Positions 12,401 through 20,392 of a stretch of DNA of 64,000 nucleotides are shown here, in pieces. Source of the DNA: Choristoneura fumiferana. Lineage: Eukaryota; Arthropoda; Insecta; Lepidoptera; Tortricidae. The stretch is taken from positions 442,740 through 506,739 of the forward strand of contig NC_133500.1 of assembly GCF_025370935.1 (NCBI RefSeq), written 5' to 3'. The first letter of the stretch is position 1. Every line of letters starts with the position of its first letter. The translations under genes were made by a program, and so were the position numbers. The notes under the pieces were generated by a model. The model worked only from the letters and a program-made list of their open reading frames with translations, was not told where the DNA came from and made no database searches.

Positions 12401-13167
12401 CGTCATTATATGATCCCTGTGGATACGTGTCACCCTTGATCTTGCCAGCAAAGCTACTATTTCAGGAAATATGCAATTCAAAATTAAAATGGGATGCTGA
12501 ACTCTCAGATGATTTGAAAGCAAAATGGGAAAGAGTGGCCGCAAAACTAAAACTAGCAGAACAAGTGGAAATACCACGTTTTGTTGGTTTGCCACAAAGC
12601 AAAGAGGTAAAGTATGAATTACATTGCTTTACAGACGCTTCAAAAGATTCATTTGCCGCGGTGGTGTATATCAGATCATATAATGGGAAACAGTCGAAGA
12701 TATCATTGCTCATGTCAAAAGCAAGAGTAACACCGTCAGAAAACAAAGACAACTTACAAATACCGAGACTGGAGTTACTTGGCTACGTCATCGGAAGCAG
12801 GCTGTTGAAATATGTCAAAAACGCACTCGAGCTTCCTATTGAAAAAGAATATCTCTGGACGGACAGCCAAGTCGTTTTGAGTTGGATGCGATCTAACAAA
12901 TTGCTACCTCCATTCGTAGCTAGAAGGATCTCTGAGATTCAGCAAAACAAATCGGCAGAATTCTGTTACATTGACACGGCACAAAACCCAGCCGACGTTG
13001 CAACTAGGCCAGATTTATGGTCTCAAAAGGTCAATTGTGGTTTCATGGACCACCATTTCTTTCACAAGACGAAAGCTACTGGCCTAACAACAGACACTTC
13101 AAAGGCTGTCACACGCTCGTGGCCGGGGAAAGTCTGGACACAAATGGTCCAGATGGGAGTGAAATAG
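9436..13167 (+). CDS. BEL/Pao gag-pol frame 1 (gag, protease, RT, RNase H)
   Basis: 1243 codons starting with ATG at 9436. Rough residue positions: N-terminal coiled gag; LPKLSLPKFNGNVLEFTEFW (about 110-130), typical of the DUF1759 gag domain; cysteine motifs CVFCTGEHYSYLC (about 360) and CFNCFGVGHYAYSC (about 393) plus CAFCGGSHNRALC; retropepsin LLDSGSQRSYI (about 470); reverse transcriptase with VADVEKAFLQI, VPFGIISSPFLL and the catalytic YVDN (about 889); RNase H with CFTDASKDSFAAVVY (about 1065). From about 13020 onward this frame leaves the family pattern, and the expected sequence continues in the next frame. The last roughly 45 residues are therefore an out-of-frame tail. Confidence 0.92.
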   Translation: MEQVLHSQLQLYLSKVEECKRRAEGLLRQETIQYEEIIEKKISLKIYHDRLTQTFEKYLQTSETLPEVFMQQCIEVQAAAEDTLINIEVLVQTQEQVKRVQPTTSTAVTRLPKLSLPKFNGNVLEFTEFWDRFESSIGNQTLNDVDKLTYLLGCLSGTALDTIRGLPTTNSNYNIAVKALQDRFGNKTLTLDAHFKALSELKRANDSAESCRFTLNALEKNLRILKNLGEDVNSNHLRVVIMSKFPERILYEVNVLNGINSNAEKTIQGLERIITAMEIANEGTKVKAEAKDTATTEALHIRAARKRKNEAVDTETCQQTKRKPQQHPWAGSRQARVPVRPDKRKSISIAAGHTKRVKYEITCVFCTGEHYSYLCKQVTSNKDRRKKLSSASRCFNCFGVGHYAYSCRYRQTCAFCGGSHNRALCPRNGESLPKHKKNETHMYNYNNSYSFLQTATVEVKAGGRTSRGRVLLDSGSQRSYITSNLASKLDIKIDGEDQLLVYTFGAEKPKEVPSSFTNITLKTKRGIEKLIRVNIVPYITSKIPIPDTSNLPVDIIADDDNLGESIDLLIGNDYYFSFIHNETVRLDENLYVINTDFGWIVSGNLKGEPPTKNTLSVLTYCHCHEHNMYFSEPDLPLQNRDMKFLWSLESIGITDSPKTTIDEEAIEHFNKTVKYKRGRYLVKWPWTQSPPDLPTNYGLAYGRLKGLLNRLDPDTLQEYDKILKEQLNMNIIEKVINPGNAYHQTTPPVHYLAHHMVKQEGKRGRIVYDASAKLKDQKGLNECMYRGPSMLQELTSLILKFRTNKIGIVADVEKAFLQIGLQEHDRDVTRFLWIKDPDKPLSEDNLIHLRFCRVPFGIISSPFLLTASIRYHMAKTNPQLLSKIADKCYVDNLVTGAASQTEAYELYEETNKTFEELSMNIRDWNSNDETFLQTIPKTQQAIKADVTKVLGLMWNLKRDTLRLNIKEHLLNKQKIKSTKDKREVLSVVASLYDPCGYVSPLILPAKLLFQEICNSKLKWDAELSDDLKAKWERVAAKLKLAEQVEIPRFVGLPQSKEVKYELHCFTDASKDSFAAVVYIRSYNGKQSKISLLMSKARVTPSENKDNLQIPRLELLGYVIGSRLLKYVKNALELPIEKEYLWTDSQVVLSWMRSNKLLPPFVARRISEIQQNKSAEFCYIDTAQNPADVATRPDLWSQKVNCGFMDHHFFHKTKATGLTTDTSKAVTRSWPGKVWTQMVQMGVK

Positions 13168-13784
13168 ATGTGGACGTCATGAACGACGAACAGAATATAT
13201 CCATAGATGAAGTCGAGGCGACACAGGAGACACAAGAAGCTGTACAAATAAATAATGGAATCGATTGTAACCAGATAATGAGCAGTGATACCCAAGCTAT
13301 CAAGAAGATGCAGGAAGCATTTTTCCCTGAAGAAGTCAAGGGAAAAGTGACTCATCTGTCAAGAAATTTAGGCTTATTTCTGGACGTTGATGGCGTCTTA
13401 AGATGTAAAGGACGAATGGGCAACACCGATTGGACTTACGATAAAAAACACCCAATCCTAATACCCAAAGGTTCTCCACTTACTGATGACATAGTCCGCA
13501 AGACACACGAGACAAATTACCACGTGGGCGTACCACACACACTGAGCTTAGTTCGCCAGCGATATTGGATACCTGGAGGAAGAGCTGAAGTACAACGAAT
13601 ACTGAGAAAATGCCCCCAGTGCATCAAACACGGAGGTGGACCCTACCAGCTGCCACATGCACCAGCACTGCCAGCGGAACGAGTAAGCTACAGTTCACCA
13701 TTCACATATACCGGAATAGATTATTTCGGACCGGTGTATATAGACGCGGGCAAGGTCCTGAGAAGAGGTGGATTTGTCTTATGA
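13017..13784 (+). pseudogene. BEL/Pao pol frame 2 (linker, integrase zinc-binding, first catalytic Asp)
   Basis: Continues pol after a -1 shift relative to frame 1. LWFHGPPFLSQDESYW follows directly on the RNase H region in BEL elements. The integrase HHCC domain spans about 13500-13640 (H and H in KTHETNYHVG, C and C in KCPQC). TGIDYFGPV near 13710-13735 carries the first catalytic aspartate. The frame then reads off the pattern and stops at 13784. The ATG at 13017 is not expected to be used as a start. Consistent with one missing base near 13010-13035. Confidence 0.85.
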
Positions 13785-15007
13785 CCTGCTTGGCAATCAG
13801 AGCCGTTCATATGGAAGTTGTCCAGGACTTGACTGCGGAAGAATGCATTATGGCACTTAGAAGATTTGTATCTACGAGAGGGGCACCCACGCTCATAGTG
13901 TCGGACAATGCGTTATATTTCAAACTCAGCTCTGAAGTCTTGAACAGTGAACTCTGTAACAGCAACCAAATAAAATGGAGGTTTATTCCCAGCCTCGCCC
14001 CGTGGCATGGCGGTTTTTATGAGAGAATGGTGGCCTTGGTTAAACATTGTATGAAACGGACGTTAGACAAACAGTTGCTGAACGATTCTCAACTTTTAAC
14101 GGTTGTGAAGGAAATTGAAGCAGTCATAAATACAAGACCTTTAACCAACGTGGGTTCTGACTTAGACAGCATTCTAAGACCGGTGGACTTTCTAACTCTG
14201 GGTAGATGTTTGAATTTGAAAATACCACAAGATAAAGAAACGCAGTATGAAGGCACACTAACGAGACAAAGCTTAGTGGAAGGCTGGAGAAAGGGTCAGA
14301 TGTTGTTGGAACATTTCAAGGGAATGTTCATAAACCAATATTTAGTAAACCTGCGAGAAAGATACCAACATACTCACAAACAACCAAGGATTAAATCACA
14401 CCGGGTGCCACAAATCGGAGATTTTGTACAAATCAAGGGAGAGTCAAAGAATCGGATAAACTGGAAAGTGGGCAAAATCACACATTTGTTTGAGGGACCA
14501 GATGGCCAGCACAGGAGTGCAAGAGTCCAAGTTGGTAAGAGCGTTTTCACTCGATCGATCGGGCACCTGTACCCTCTTGAAGCTGACGATAGCGATGAAG
14601 CTCTGGGCGTGAGCAGAGCAAATGAATTGGCACCAGACTCAAGTCGAATTGGACTGATTGAGGGCAACATTACGAATAATTCCTCACAGGATCTTCAAGC
14701 TCAACCAATGAACTGTGGGGCTGCTACGCCTGCAAAATCACAAAGCCCCGATGACTTGGGTCTAACAGAATGTGTATCTGACACCGCTGAACGAGAAATT
14801 GTCGCGCCCGAGGCGTATGATCAGCAAAGGGATATGATACTTCCGGAGGTCCAGGAAGTTGTACCTAGAGTACATGAAGAAGCACCCGCAGCGAGGCAGG
14901 AGGGACTTACCGTGGAAACTGTTGAAGATAGACCGAGGAGGCAAGCGGCTATTAGAGCGCGGGAAAAGATTGTGCAATGGACACGCAATCTGGCCGTGCT
15001 ACTCTAA
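13610..15007 (+). pseudogene. BEL/Pao pol frame 3 (integrase core, DUF5641-like tail)
   Basis: Family-like sequence resumes at about 13765 with RWICLMTCLAIRAVHMEVV, again one base out of step with the frame before. VSDNALYFK carries the second catalytic Asp and WHGGFYERMV the Glu, so DDE is complete but spread over two frames. A DUF5641-like C-terminal domain (about 14400-14590, VPQIGDFVQIKGE...NWKVGKI) follows, then a polar tail. The upstream ATG of this frame is out of frame for the real protein. Stop at 15005-15007, 17 bp before the 3' LTR. Confidence 0.85.
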
Positions 15008-15024
15008 TGCTTCGGCGGTGGGAG

Positions 15025-15709
15025 TGTCGCGGAACCCGCGATTCCACGAAGTAATAGTTAACAGACTTCATGTAGTAACACCTTTATTCTTTTTGAACTG
15101 GCAATTCGAGAGATTGACAGTTGATAATTTTAAGTTGGTAAGGTGAGGAGGGAGAGTACGTTACGAATTTGAATGTAGTGTGGGCGATGGAGAGGATAGG
15201 GTCACTACTCTTGATAAGAAGAAAGCTGTGAGTCTGTTCCATATTAATTACCTTATATCAAGCAATCCATTTAACATTTACCTGTGTCATGCAGAATTGT
15301 ACTTATAATACGTACTCTTGCAAGCGCCGTTGTTAGCGCATTACCTAACAGTACTACAATACGTACCTCACTGAAGGCGCGTATTGGAACAAGGAGGCGT
15401 AAGGAGAGATCGAGGGGTGGAAACGGTGGATCTCCCGGGATCCGTATGGATCCCGGTATCTTCTGTATTATTGGTACAATTGTGTCACTATCATTAAGCC
15501 AAGGAGATACATATAGTTACCCAATGACTTTATAATCGGACTGTACTGTGATGCGGAGCGTATGTATATATATTATATTTGTTAGTGATTGATACGGTTA
15601 TGAGCAACCATGTATTATACCCTGTAATAAACCGAGTTACATCCTCATATGTAGTGGTTGAATCATTCTGACTCCTTCCCAGGCGTCAGGCTCACCATAC
15701 TCCACTACA
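15025..15709 (+). repeat. 3' LTR of the BEL element
   Basis: 685 bp, same ends as the 5' LTR, with AATAAA at 15626-15631. It is preceded by a G-rich polypurine-tract-like run (ggcggtgggag). The flank after it, catgctcgg, does not repeat the 5' flank. Confidence 0.95.
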
Positions 15710-15924
15710 CATGCTCGGCTCTGTTCCGTATTCGACAAATTAAAAAAAGATGAATGCTCATGTTATCAGCACCGTTAAGGAACAATTAAATATTAACTGA
15801 TCTCGAAGTGCGGAATTAAGGATACAGGGATGTTATAAAATTAAACTATCATGTTTATATTCTTATAGAGTTGTTTAATTCAACACACTTATACTAAACA
15901 TAACTCTATTATGTACATTTCTTA

Positions 15925-16049
15925 GGGCCAGTACAGACGGAATGCATTCCAGCTGCATCGTAACCAAACTGCCAACTGCAATCGAACTGTAACGAAAAAT
16001 GTATCGCAGGTTACGTTGCAGTTGGAATGCAGTCCATCTGTACTGGCCC
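15925..16049. repeat. Short MITE with TTA target duplication
   Basis: 125 bp. The left end gggccagtacagacgga and right end tccatctgtactggccc are inverted copies with one mismatch. TTA stands on both sides (15922-15924 and 16050-16052). Three-base TTA/TAA duplications are the signature of PIF/Harbinger-type elements. No coding capacity. Confidence 0.85.
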
Positions 16050-16150
16050 TTATAGGTAATAATAATCTTTAAATTAAATAATCTTATGAAAAATAAGATT
16101 TTAAGAAGTAGCTTTGTGGTTTTAATGATTAACGGTATAATTACATTATA

Positions 16151-16673
16151 CAACATGTCCCTACCCTCTGGACAAAGGTGAATAGAACATGTTGATAAGG
16201 GTAGAGTATTTCTAACCTATTTTCAAAGCCTCACACTAAAACTCCACAGTATTAACGGAGAAATGACTGATTTACGATATAATAGTTGGGAACAGCCTGT
16301 ACAGTCAGGACTGTTTATTTGTAACCCACTTAAGATCAAATATCTGTCATTTTGTATCACAATTCAAAGGACTTTTTCACGAAATGGATCCTAAATTAAC
16401 AATCGTGACCGTACATACAGTCATACAGATGTAGTAAATAATGTTTTGCCATCGTATTTTGTCGGAAAAGTTCGCATTGATCTTCTTTCTCAACTAATTA
16501 CTGAAACTAATTGAGAAAGCCACGATGAAAATCATTATTCAATAGATCTGTACATTATATATATATTTTATATTCATCTAATCAAATCATTTGCAATATT
16601 AATTATTAATAGAACATTCCTGAGATAAAACTCGATTTCTTCTATTTCGGTCTAGAGGGTGGAGACATGTTGT
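16151..16673. repeat. Nonautonomous TIR element with 5-bp duplication
   Basis: The left end acaacatgtccctaccctct is mirrored by agagggtggagacatgttgt at the right. ATTAT lies directly outside both ends (16146-16150 and 16674-16678). The interior is AT-rich, without a gene, and holds a second partial inverted motif (gaacatgttgataagggtag) near 16186. Superfamily not assigned. Confidence 0.7.
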
Positions 16674-16855
16674 ATTATATTTGTTACAAGTAGACTCTAC
16701 CCATGATTATGAATCATGATGACTGCAACTGCATTAAAAAAAATGAAACTCAACATCCCGTAACAAATATAAATATTTGTTAAGGTAGCTTTCTATTGAT
16801 ACAGTAAAAAAAACTGAATCGTAAACCAGGGTAAACCTTTTTGCCACAAATGTAA

Positions 16856-17771
16856 AGCCGAGTTTAGACCTACAAGAAAAATCGTGCAAATTGCATTACA
16901 TTGCGGCGCTCAATTGATAATTATAAAATCGTTGGCTTTACAGCCTCGCAATGTAATGCAAATACGAAATACGAAAACAAAATTAACATACACACTGCAA
17001 CATGCCTTGAAACTGAAGTGGAGTAGGCAGGTCACATAGATACCAGGATAATAGATTGTATTACAAACAACAGTGGCTTGGTCCTGCTGGAAAAAGACAA
17101 AGAGGATGGCAAAAGAAAAGATGAATGATGAAATTGTAAAAACAGCTGGAAATAACTGGATGAGCACTGCAAAACAAACAAAAGAGGAAAGAGATGGAGG
17201 AGGCTTTCACCCAATAGGGGCCATATAGTAAACTATCACAAAAATAATTCTCAAACATGACATGAAATATGGATGTTGTGTTACAAATAATAGGCCGAGA
17301 AGTATCGCGCTGCGTGCGCGCGGTCACTCTAGCGGCCTGCAAAGAGATTTCATACAACCTTGCAGGCCGCTGGCCGGCAATGCGACCGTCTTTTGTTTCA
17401 ACGCGCGCTCTGCGACACGCACGCGGCCCACGCCCAGCAACACCGCCCGCAGCCGCCGCGCCAGCAGCCACACAACAGGGCGACGCGTCCCGCCAGCTTG
17501 ATTTCTTGTTTTTTTATTTTATTTCATGTAATGTTTGAGAAAAGCACTATACAAGCCTCTGCCGGAACCTGGGGTTGCCGGCCTCGCATCCCTATCTCTA
17601 TATCTCTTCCCTATGTCTATATCTGCTTGGCTGGCAACCCCCTACTTCCCGGCCTCTACAGTAATGTACTATTATATATAAACTTATTGTACTGTATGAA
17701 TAAGTGAAGCTTTAATAATAATAATAATGTAATACAACTTGCATGATTGTTCTTGAAGGTCTCACCAGGCT
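16856..17771. repeat. PIF/Harbinger-like MITE split by a LINE
   Basis: The outer ends agccgagtttagacctacaa and gaaggtctcaccaggct are imperfect inverted repeats with TAA on both sides (16853-16855, 17772-17774). The interior halves are 16856-16961 and 17726-17771. An unsplit 132-bp relative with the same ends and the same TAA duplication lies at 56106-56237, which shows the expected uninterrupted structure. Confidence 0.8.
16962..17725 (+). mobile_element. 5'-truncated LINE inserted in a MITE
   Basis: Bounded by a near-perfect 12-base duplication (aatgtaatgcaa at 16950-16961, aatgtaatacaa at 17726-17737) and ending in an (aat)n tail, both hallmarks of target-primed reverse transcription. About 17010-17215 is a frame-broken pol C-terminus: GPAGKRQRGWQKK, then DEIVKTAGNNWMSTAKQTK. 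It resembles the W-x-x-x-I-x-x-x-A-G-x-x-W ending common to many insect LINE polymerases. The 3' UTR contains an unusually GC-rich block (17280-17500). Confidence 0.75.
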
Positions 17772-17979
17772 TAATGTTAACATTTCATACATTAGGCAAA
17801 GGAATTGTGTCCGGCAGATTTTCTACCGAAATTAAAATTACAACGTACCACTGGAACTCAACAAAACCAAACATTTGCTTGGACATTAAAATGTAATCTT
17901 TTTACTCCTCACATTTTGACAACCCATTATGAAACGAGTTATGTCACACCACTGATATCTTGACACTTTTTCATCCAAC

Positions 17980-18030
17980 ATTACTTTTTAACCAACTTCG
18001 AAAAAAAGAGGTTTTCAATTCATCACATTT
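17980..18030 (-). repeat. Fragment of the accgaattgataacctcc repeat
   Basis: The reversed, degraded module ttttaaccaacttcgaaaaa...gaggttttcaattc lies just downstream of the CRIPT stop and may form part of its 3' UTR. Confidence 0.4.
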
Positions 18031-18076
18031 TTTTTATAAAGCATCCCGTCGTCATTGAGGCTATGATATAAGCTAA

Positions 18077-18808
18077 CTATGTAGAACTTTGCCTATAGTT
18101 TTTGGTGTCCAGTATTTTCTTGCCACACATTGCGCAGATCCCTTTCTTGTATGCACATGCCTGGCAGTAGTGGGAGCCTACCTGGTGCACTTTTGTTCGG
18201 CAAATTCTGAAAAATTAAAATTCAAGTTATTACTAGCTGTTCATAATTAAAACCAGCGCTGCGGTTTCCCATGCCAATATGCTGAGTATGACCCATTTTG
18301 CGTCTCTTGGCACTATAATTATTCTTTTCTTTTTTTGTCTGCACTTACTATCAGGCGAGATAGGAATTACTGGCCAGTTTTTTTTCATCAGAGAATAGTG
18401 TGGAAACTGGCACGCTCGCTTTGCTTGTTACTTGCATTTAAAGTACAATTCAATAGAACGATTTTCTACATATTGAGACACCCTATCGTGGGCACGCTTT
18501 GTTGCAATTATGAGGAATTGGCACAAACCTCATTATATTAGTAGGCTTGTCTACTTGCATTCTAAAAGTTTAAGTACTTGTTTGTCTAAATATAAAGAAC
18601 TAGGTAATTATCAGATTAACTGTAGGTAAACTCACTTGCACTCTTGAAACTTCGCAGTATACGGATTGTAACGTCCCTTCTTCGCGGTCAAAGCCTTGTT
18701 TTCTCCCACTTTCCTGCCTCCAGACTCTACGGTATTGCGCGCCCCCGTCTTCCAAGGGTCCGGAGTGATCACACGCCCAAGTTTCTTTTCACATTTCTCG
18801 CAAACCAT
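18077..18808 (-). CDS. CRIPT: CRIPT, cysteine-rich PDZ-binding protein (complete, two exons)
   Basis: Exon 1 is 18636-18808 and exon 2 is 18077-18206, joined in phase 2 (donor CAA|GTGAGT, acceptor TTTTTCAG). Together they encode 100 residues, against 101 in human CRIPT. The start MVCEKCEKKLG, the block ARNTVESGGRK and the end CGKKILDTKNYRQSS are almost those of the human protein. CxxC pairs (CEKC, CAMC) and further cysteines (CxxxxxxC, CQAC) form the zinc sites. Vertebrate CRIPT binds the third PDZ domain of PSD-95 and links it to microtubules; the C-terminus here ends QSST rather than the human QTSV, so the PDZ ligand is altered (S-x-T still allows no C-terminal Val). The single intron holds repeat-like sequence (accagcgctgcgg). 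Confidence 0.97.
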
Positions 18809-19916
18809 CTTGGTAATTTGTTTATTTTGGTTACCAATGTACAACAAACATAACCTATATTCTTTCTTGAGTGTTTGTCAAGGCGGCGTAAACTTGAATA
18901 ACGTCTAGTTTTATTACAATTAATTAGTGAGTTTATCTGTACAATAATTAAGGATGTAGCTTTAATTTACTGTTAAATAACTGCAAATAACAATAATATA
19001 ATTAAGGGCTGACTGACACTGACAAGATTGAAATGTCACATCACTCAGATATGACGTGACGTCAGTTGCAGGGTTGCTAACCGTAGAACTATTTTTCCCG
19101 TACAAATCTCGTTTTTTTGGCTGCCAATACTCGTACGGACGTACATAAAAACGATGATTCCCAATCTGCTTACTTGTGAAATTTATATCTACACAGTGTA
19201 AGTATATTTAATTTACCTATAAAAAATCCTTATTAAAATTTCGTCTAAAATTCTACGAAAGTGATAGTGATAATGACCTCGTACTTCGTACAGCCGACTT
19301 TGTTTGTATGAAAAGAACCTCATACGATTGACAACCCTGACAACCTCTCAAAATTTCGTCTGTACAAAACGAAACGACTAAGGCGACAGAATCCTACAAC
19401 CGATTTTCAAGTTTTGATTATAAAAATTATTTCTATAGACTAGAGCTCAGGAGTGCCAAGATATATTTAAGTACTTTATGTATAACTTGACTCACACAAT
19501 GTTATGGACTATTTATTTATATAACAAACTACTATTTATTGAATGCATTGTTGTAAAATCTGAATCGATAAAAAACGTTTTTATCGTATTGTCAGTTTTA
19601 AAAGTTCCTCAAACAATTTGGAGAATTCCCCGTCTTGGTACGAGTAGATACATCGTGGTTCCACAGATCTAGAATCGTTATAAATTGTCATGCATGTTAA
19701 TAAATCTTTGAAGATGCGATGCTTGACTACCTTCTCTGTTTATTCTAACAAATTAAACAGTCTAAACAGAGATGGAATTAATTTTATGTCTCATAAAATA
19801 CCAAGAACTTAACTGAGTCGTGACACAGGCTACCCTGATATTTTGAAATATGTTAATACAATTATAGGATGCTCCAGAGAAAGTTAAAATAACCAAACCT
19901 ACATATACATATAGAC
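18809..19916. other. CRIPT upstream region; no other gene seen
   Basis: The CRIPT promoter should lie here, on the minus strand, within the first few hundred bases above 18808. No TATA box is obvious. The rest is AT-rich with no supported feature. Confidence 0.4.
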
Positions 19917-20344
19917 CAGTGGCGTAGCGTGGGTATTAGCTGCCCGGGCCGGAAGAAAAACTTGCCGCTCTCTTAATTGTTTAAGTTTAAAAAGCACCAG
20001 GCAGATGTTCCTGTGCTCTGACTTCTCGGGTGTGGTATTCCGTCGTTTTAGGGTAGCGACGAAGACGACTTTCAAAAATCCCTAATTAGTTTTTTTTTGT
20101 ATGTAATTTTTGAGTTTTTTACATTACAGTACTTTTTACATGTCTTGTTTTGTAAAATTTGAATTTTACAGAGCATAGGTGTTTTAACTGTAATGCTGTA
20201 ATTTTTTTGTTGATAAAAAAAACTGAAATATATTATTATCTAGATATTATTCAGTATTATTTATTATGGAACTTTGCCACCTCCCCCAAAATTGCCGCCC
20301 GCCGGGGTGAACGGCCCCCCTCCCCCCACTATGCTACGCCACTG
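19917..20344. repeat. hAT-like nonautonomous element
   Basis: The ends cagtggcgtagcgtgggt and actatgctacgccactg are inverted repeats. CAGTGGCGTAGC is a typical hAT-type terminus. 428 bp, with a C-rich right end (ccccctccccccac) and no transposase. No clean 8-bp target duplication is visible (left atatagac, right gacaaagg). On the minus strand it contains AATAAA (20260-20265), the only such signal I see close downstream of the secreted-protein gene, which ends 49 bp away. Confidence 0.75.
20260..20265 (-). terminator. Candidate poly(A) signal of the secreted-protein gene
   Basis: AATAAA on the minus strand, about 130 bases past the stop codon. It lies inside the hAT-like element 19917-20344. 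Confidence 0.4.
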
Positions 20345-20392
20345 GACAAAGGTTGCAGTAGCGAGTACTTACTAAAATACTAACTTACCCTT

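Larger units (their letters stand above)
6006..15709 (+). mobile_element. BEL/Pao LTR retrotransposon, nearly intact
   Basis: Two direct LTRs (6006-6690 and 15025-15709) bracket a 2.7-kb leader, a gag-pol frame and two downstream pol frames. The domain order is gag with a DUF1759-like block, CCHC knuckles, retropepsin, reverse transcriptase with YVDN, RNase H, HHCC zinc-binding domain, DDE integrase and a DUF5641-like tail. This is the BEL/Pao order, including gag and protease upstream of RT and no envelope gene. The near-identical LTRs indicate a recent insertion. The coding region is split into three frames by two single-base shifts, so this copy as written could not make one polyprotein. 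Confidence 0.95.

Noticed and set aside
13017..13167. Programmed ribosomal frameshift between BEL frames 1 and 2
   Set aside because: It falls between RNase H and integrase, not at a gag-pol border. No convincing slippery heptamer with a downstream structure was seen, and a second similar break follows 700 bp later.
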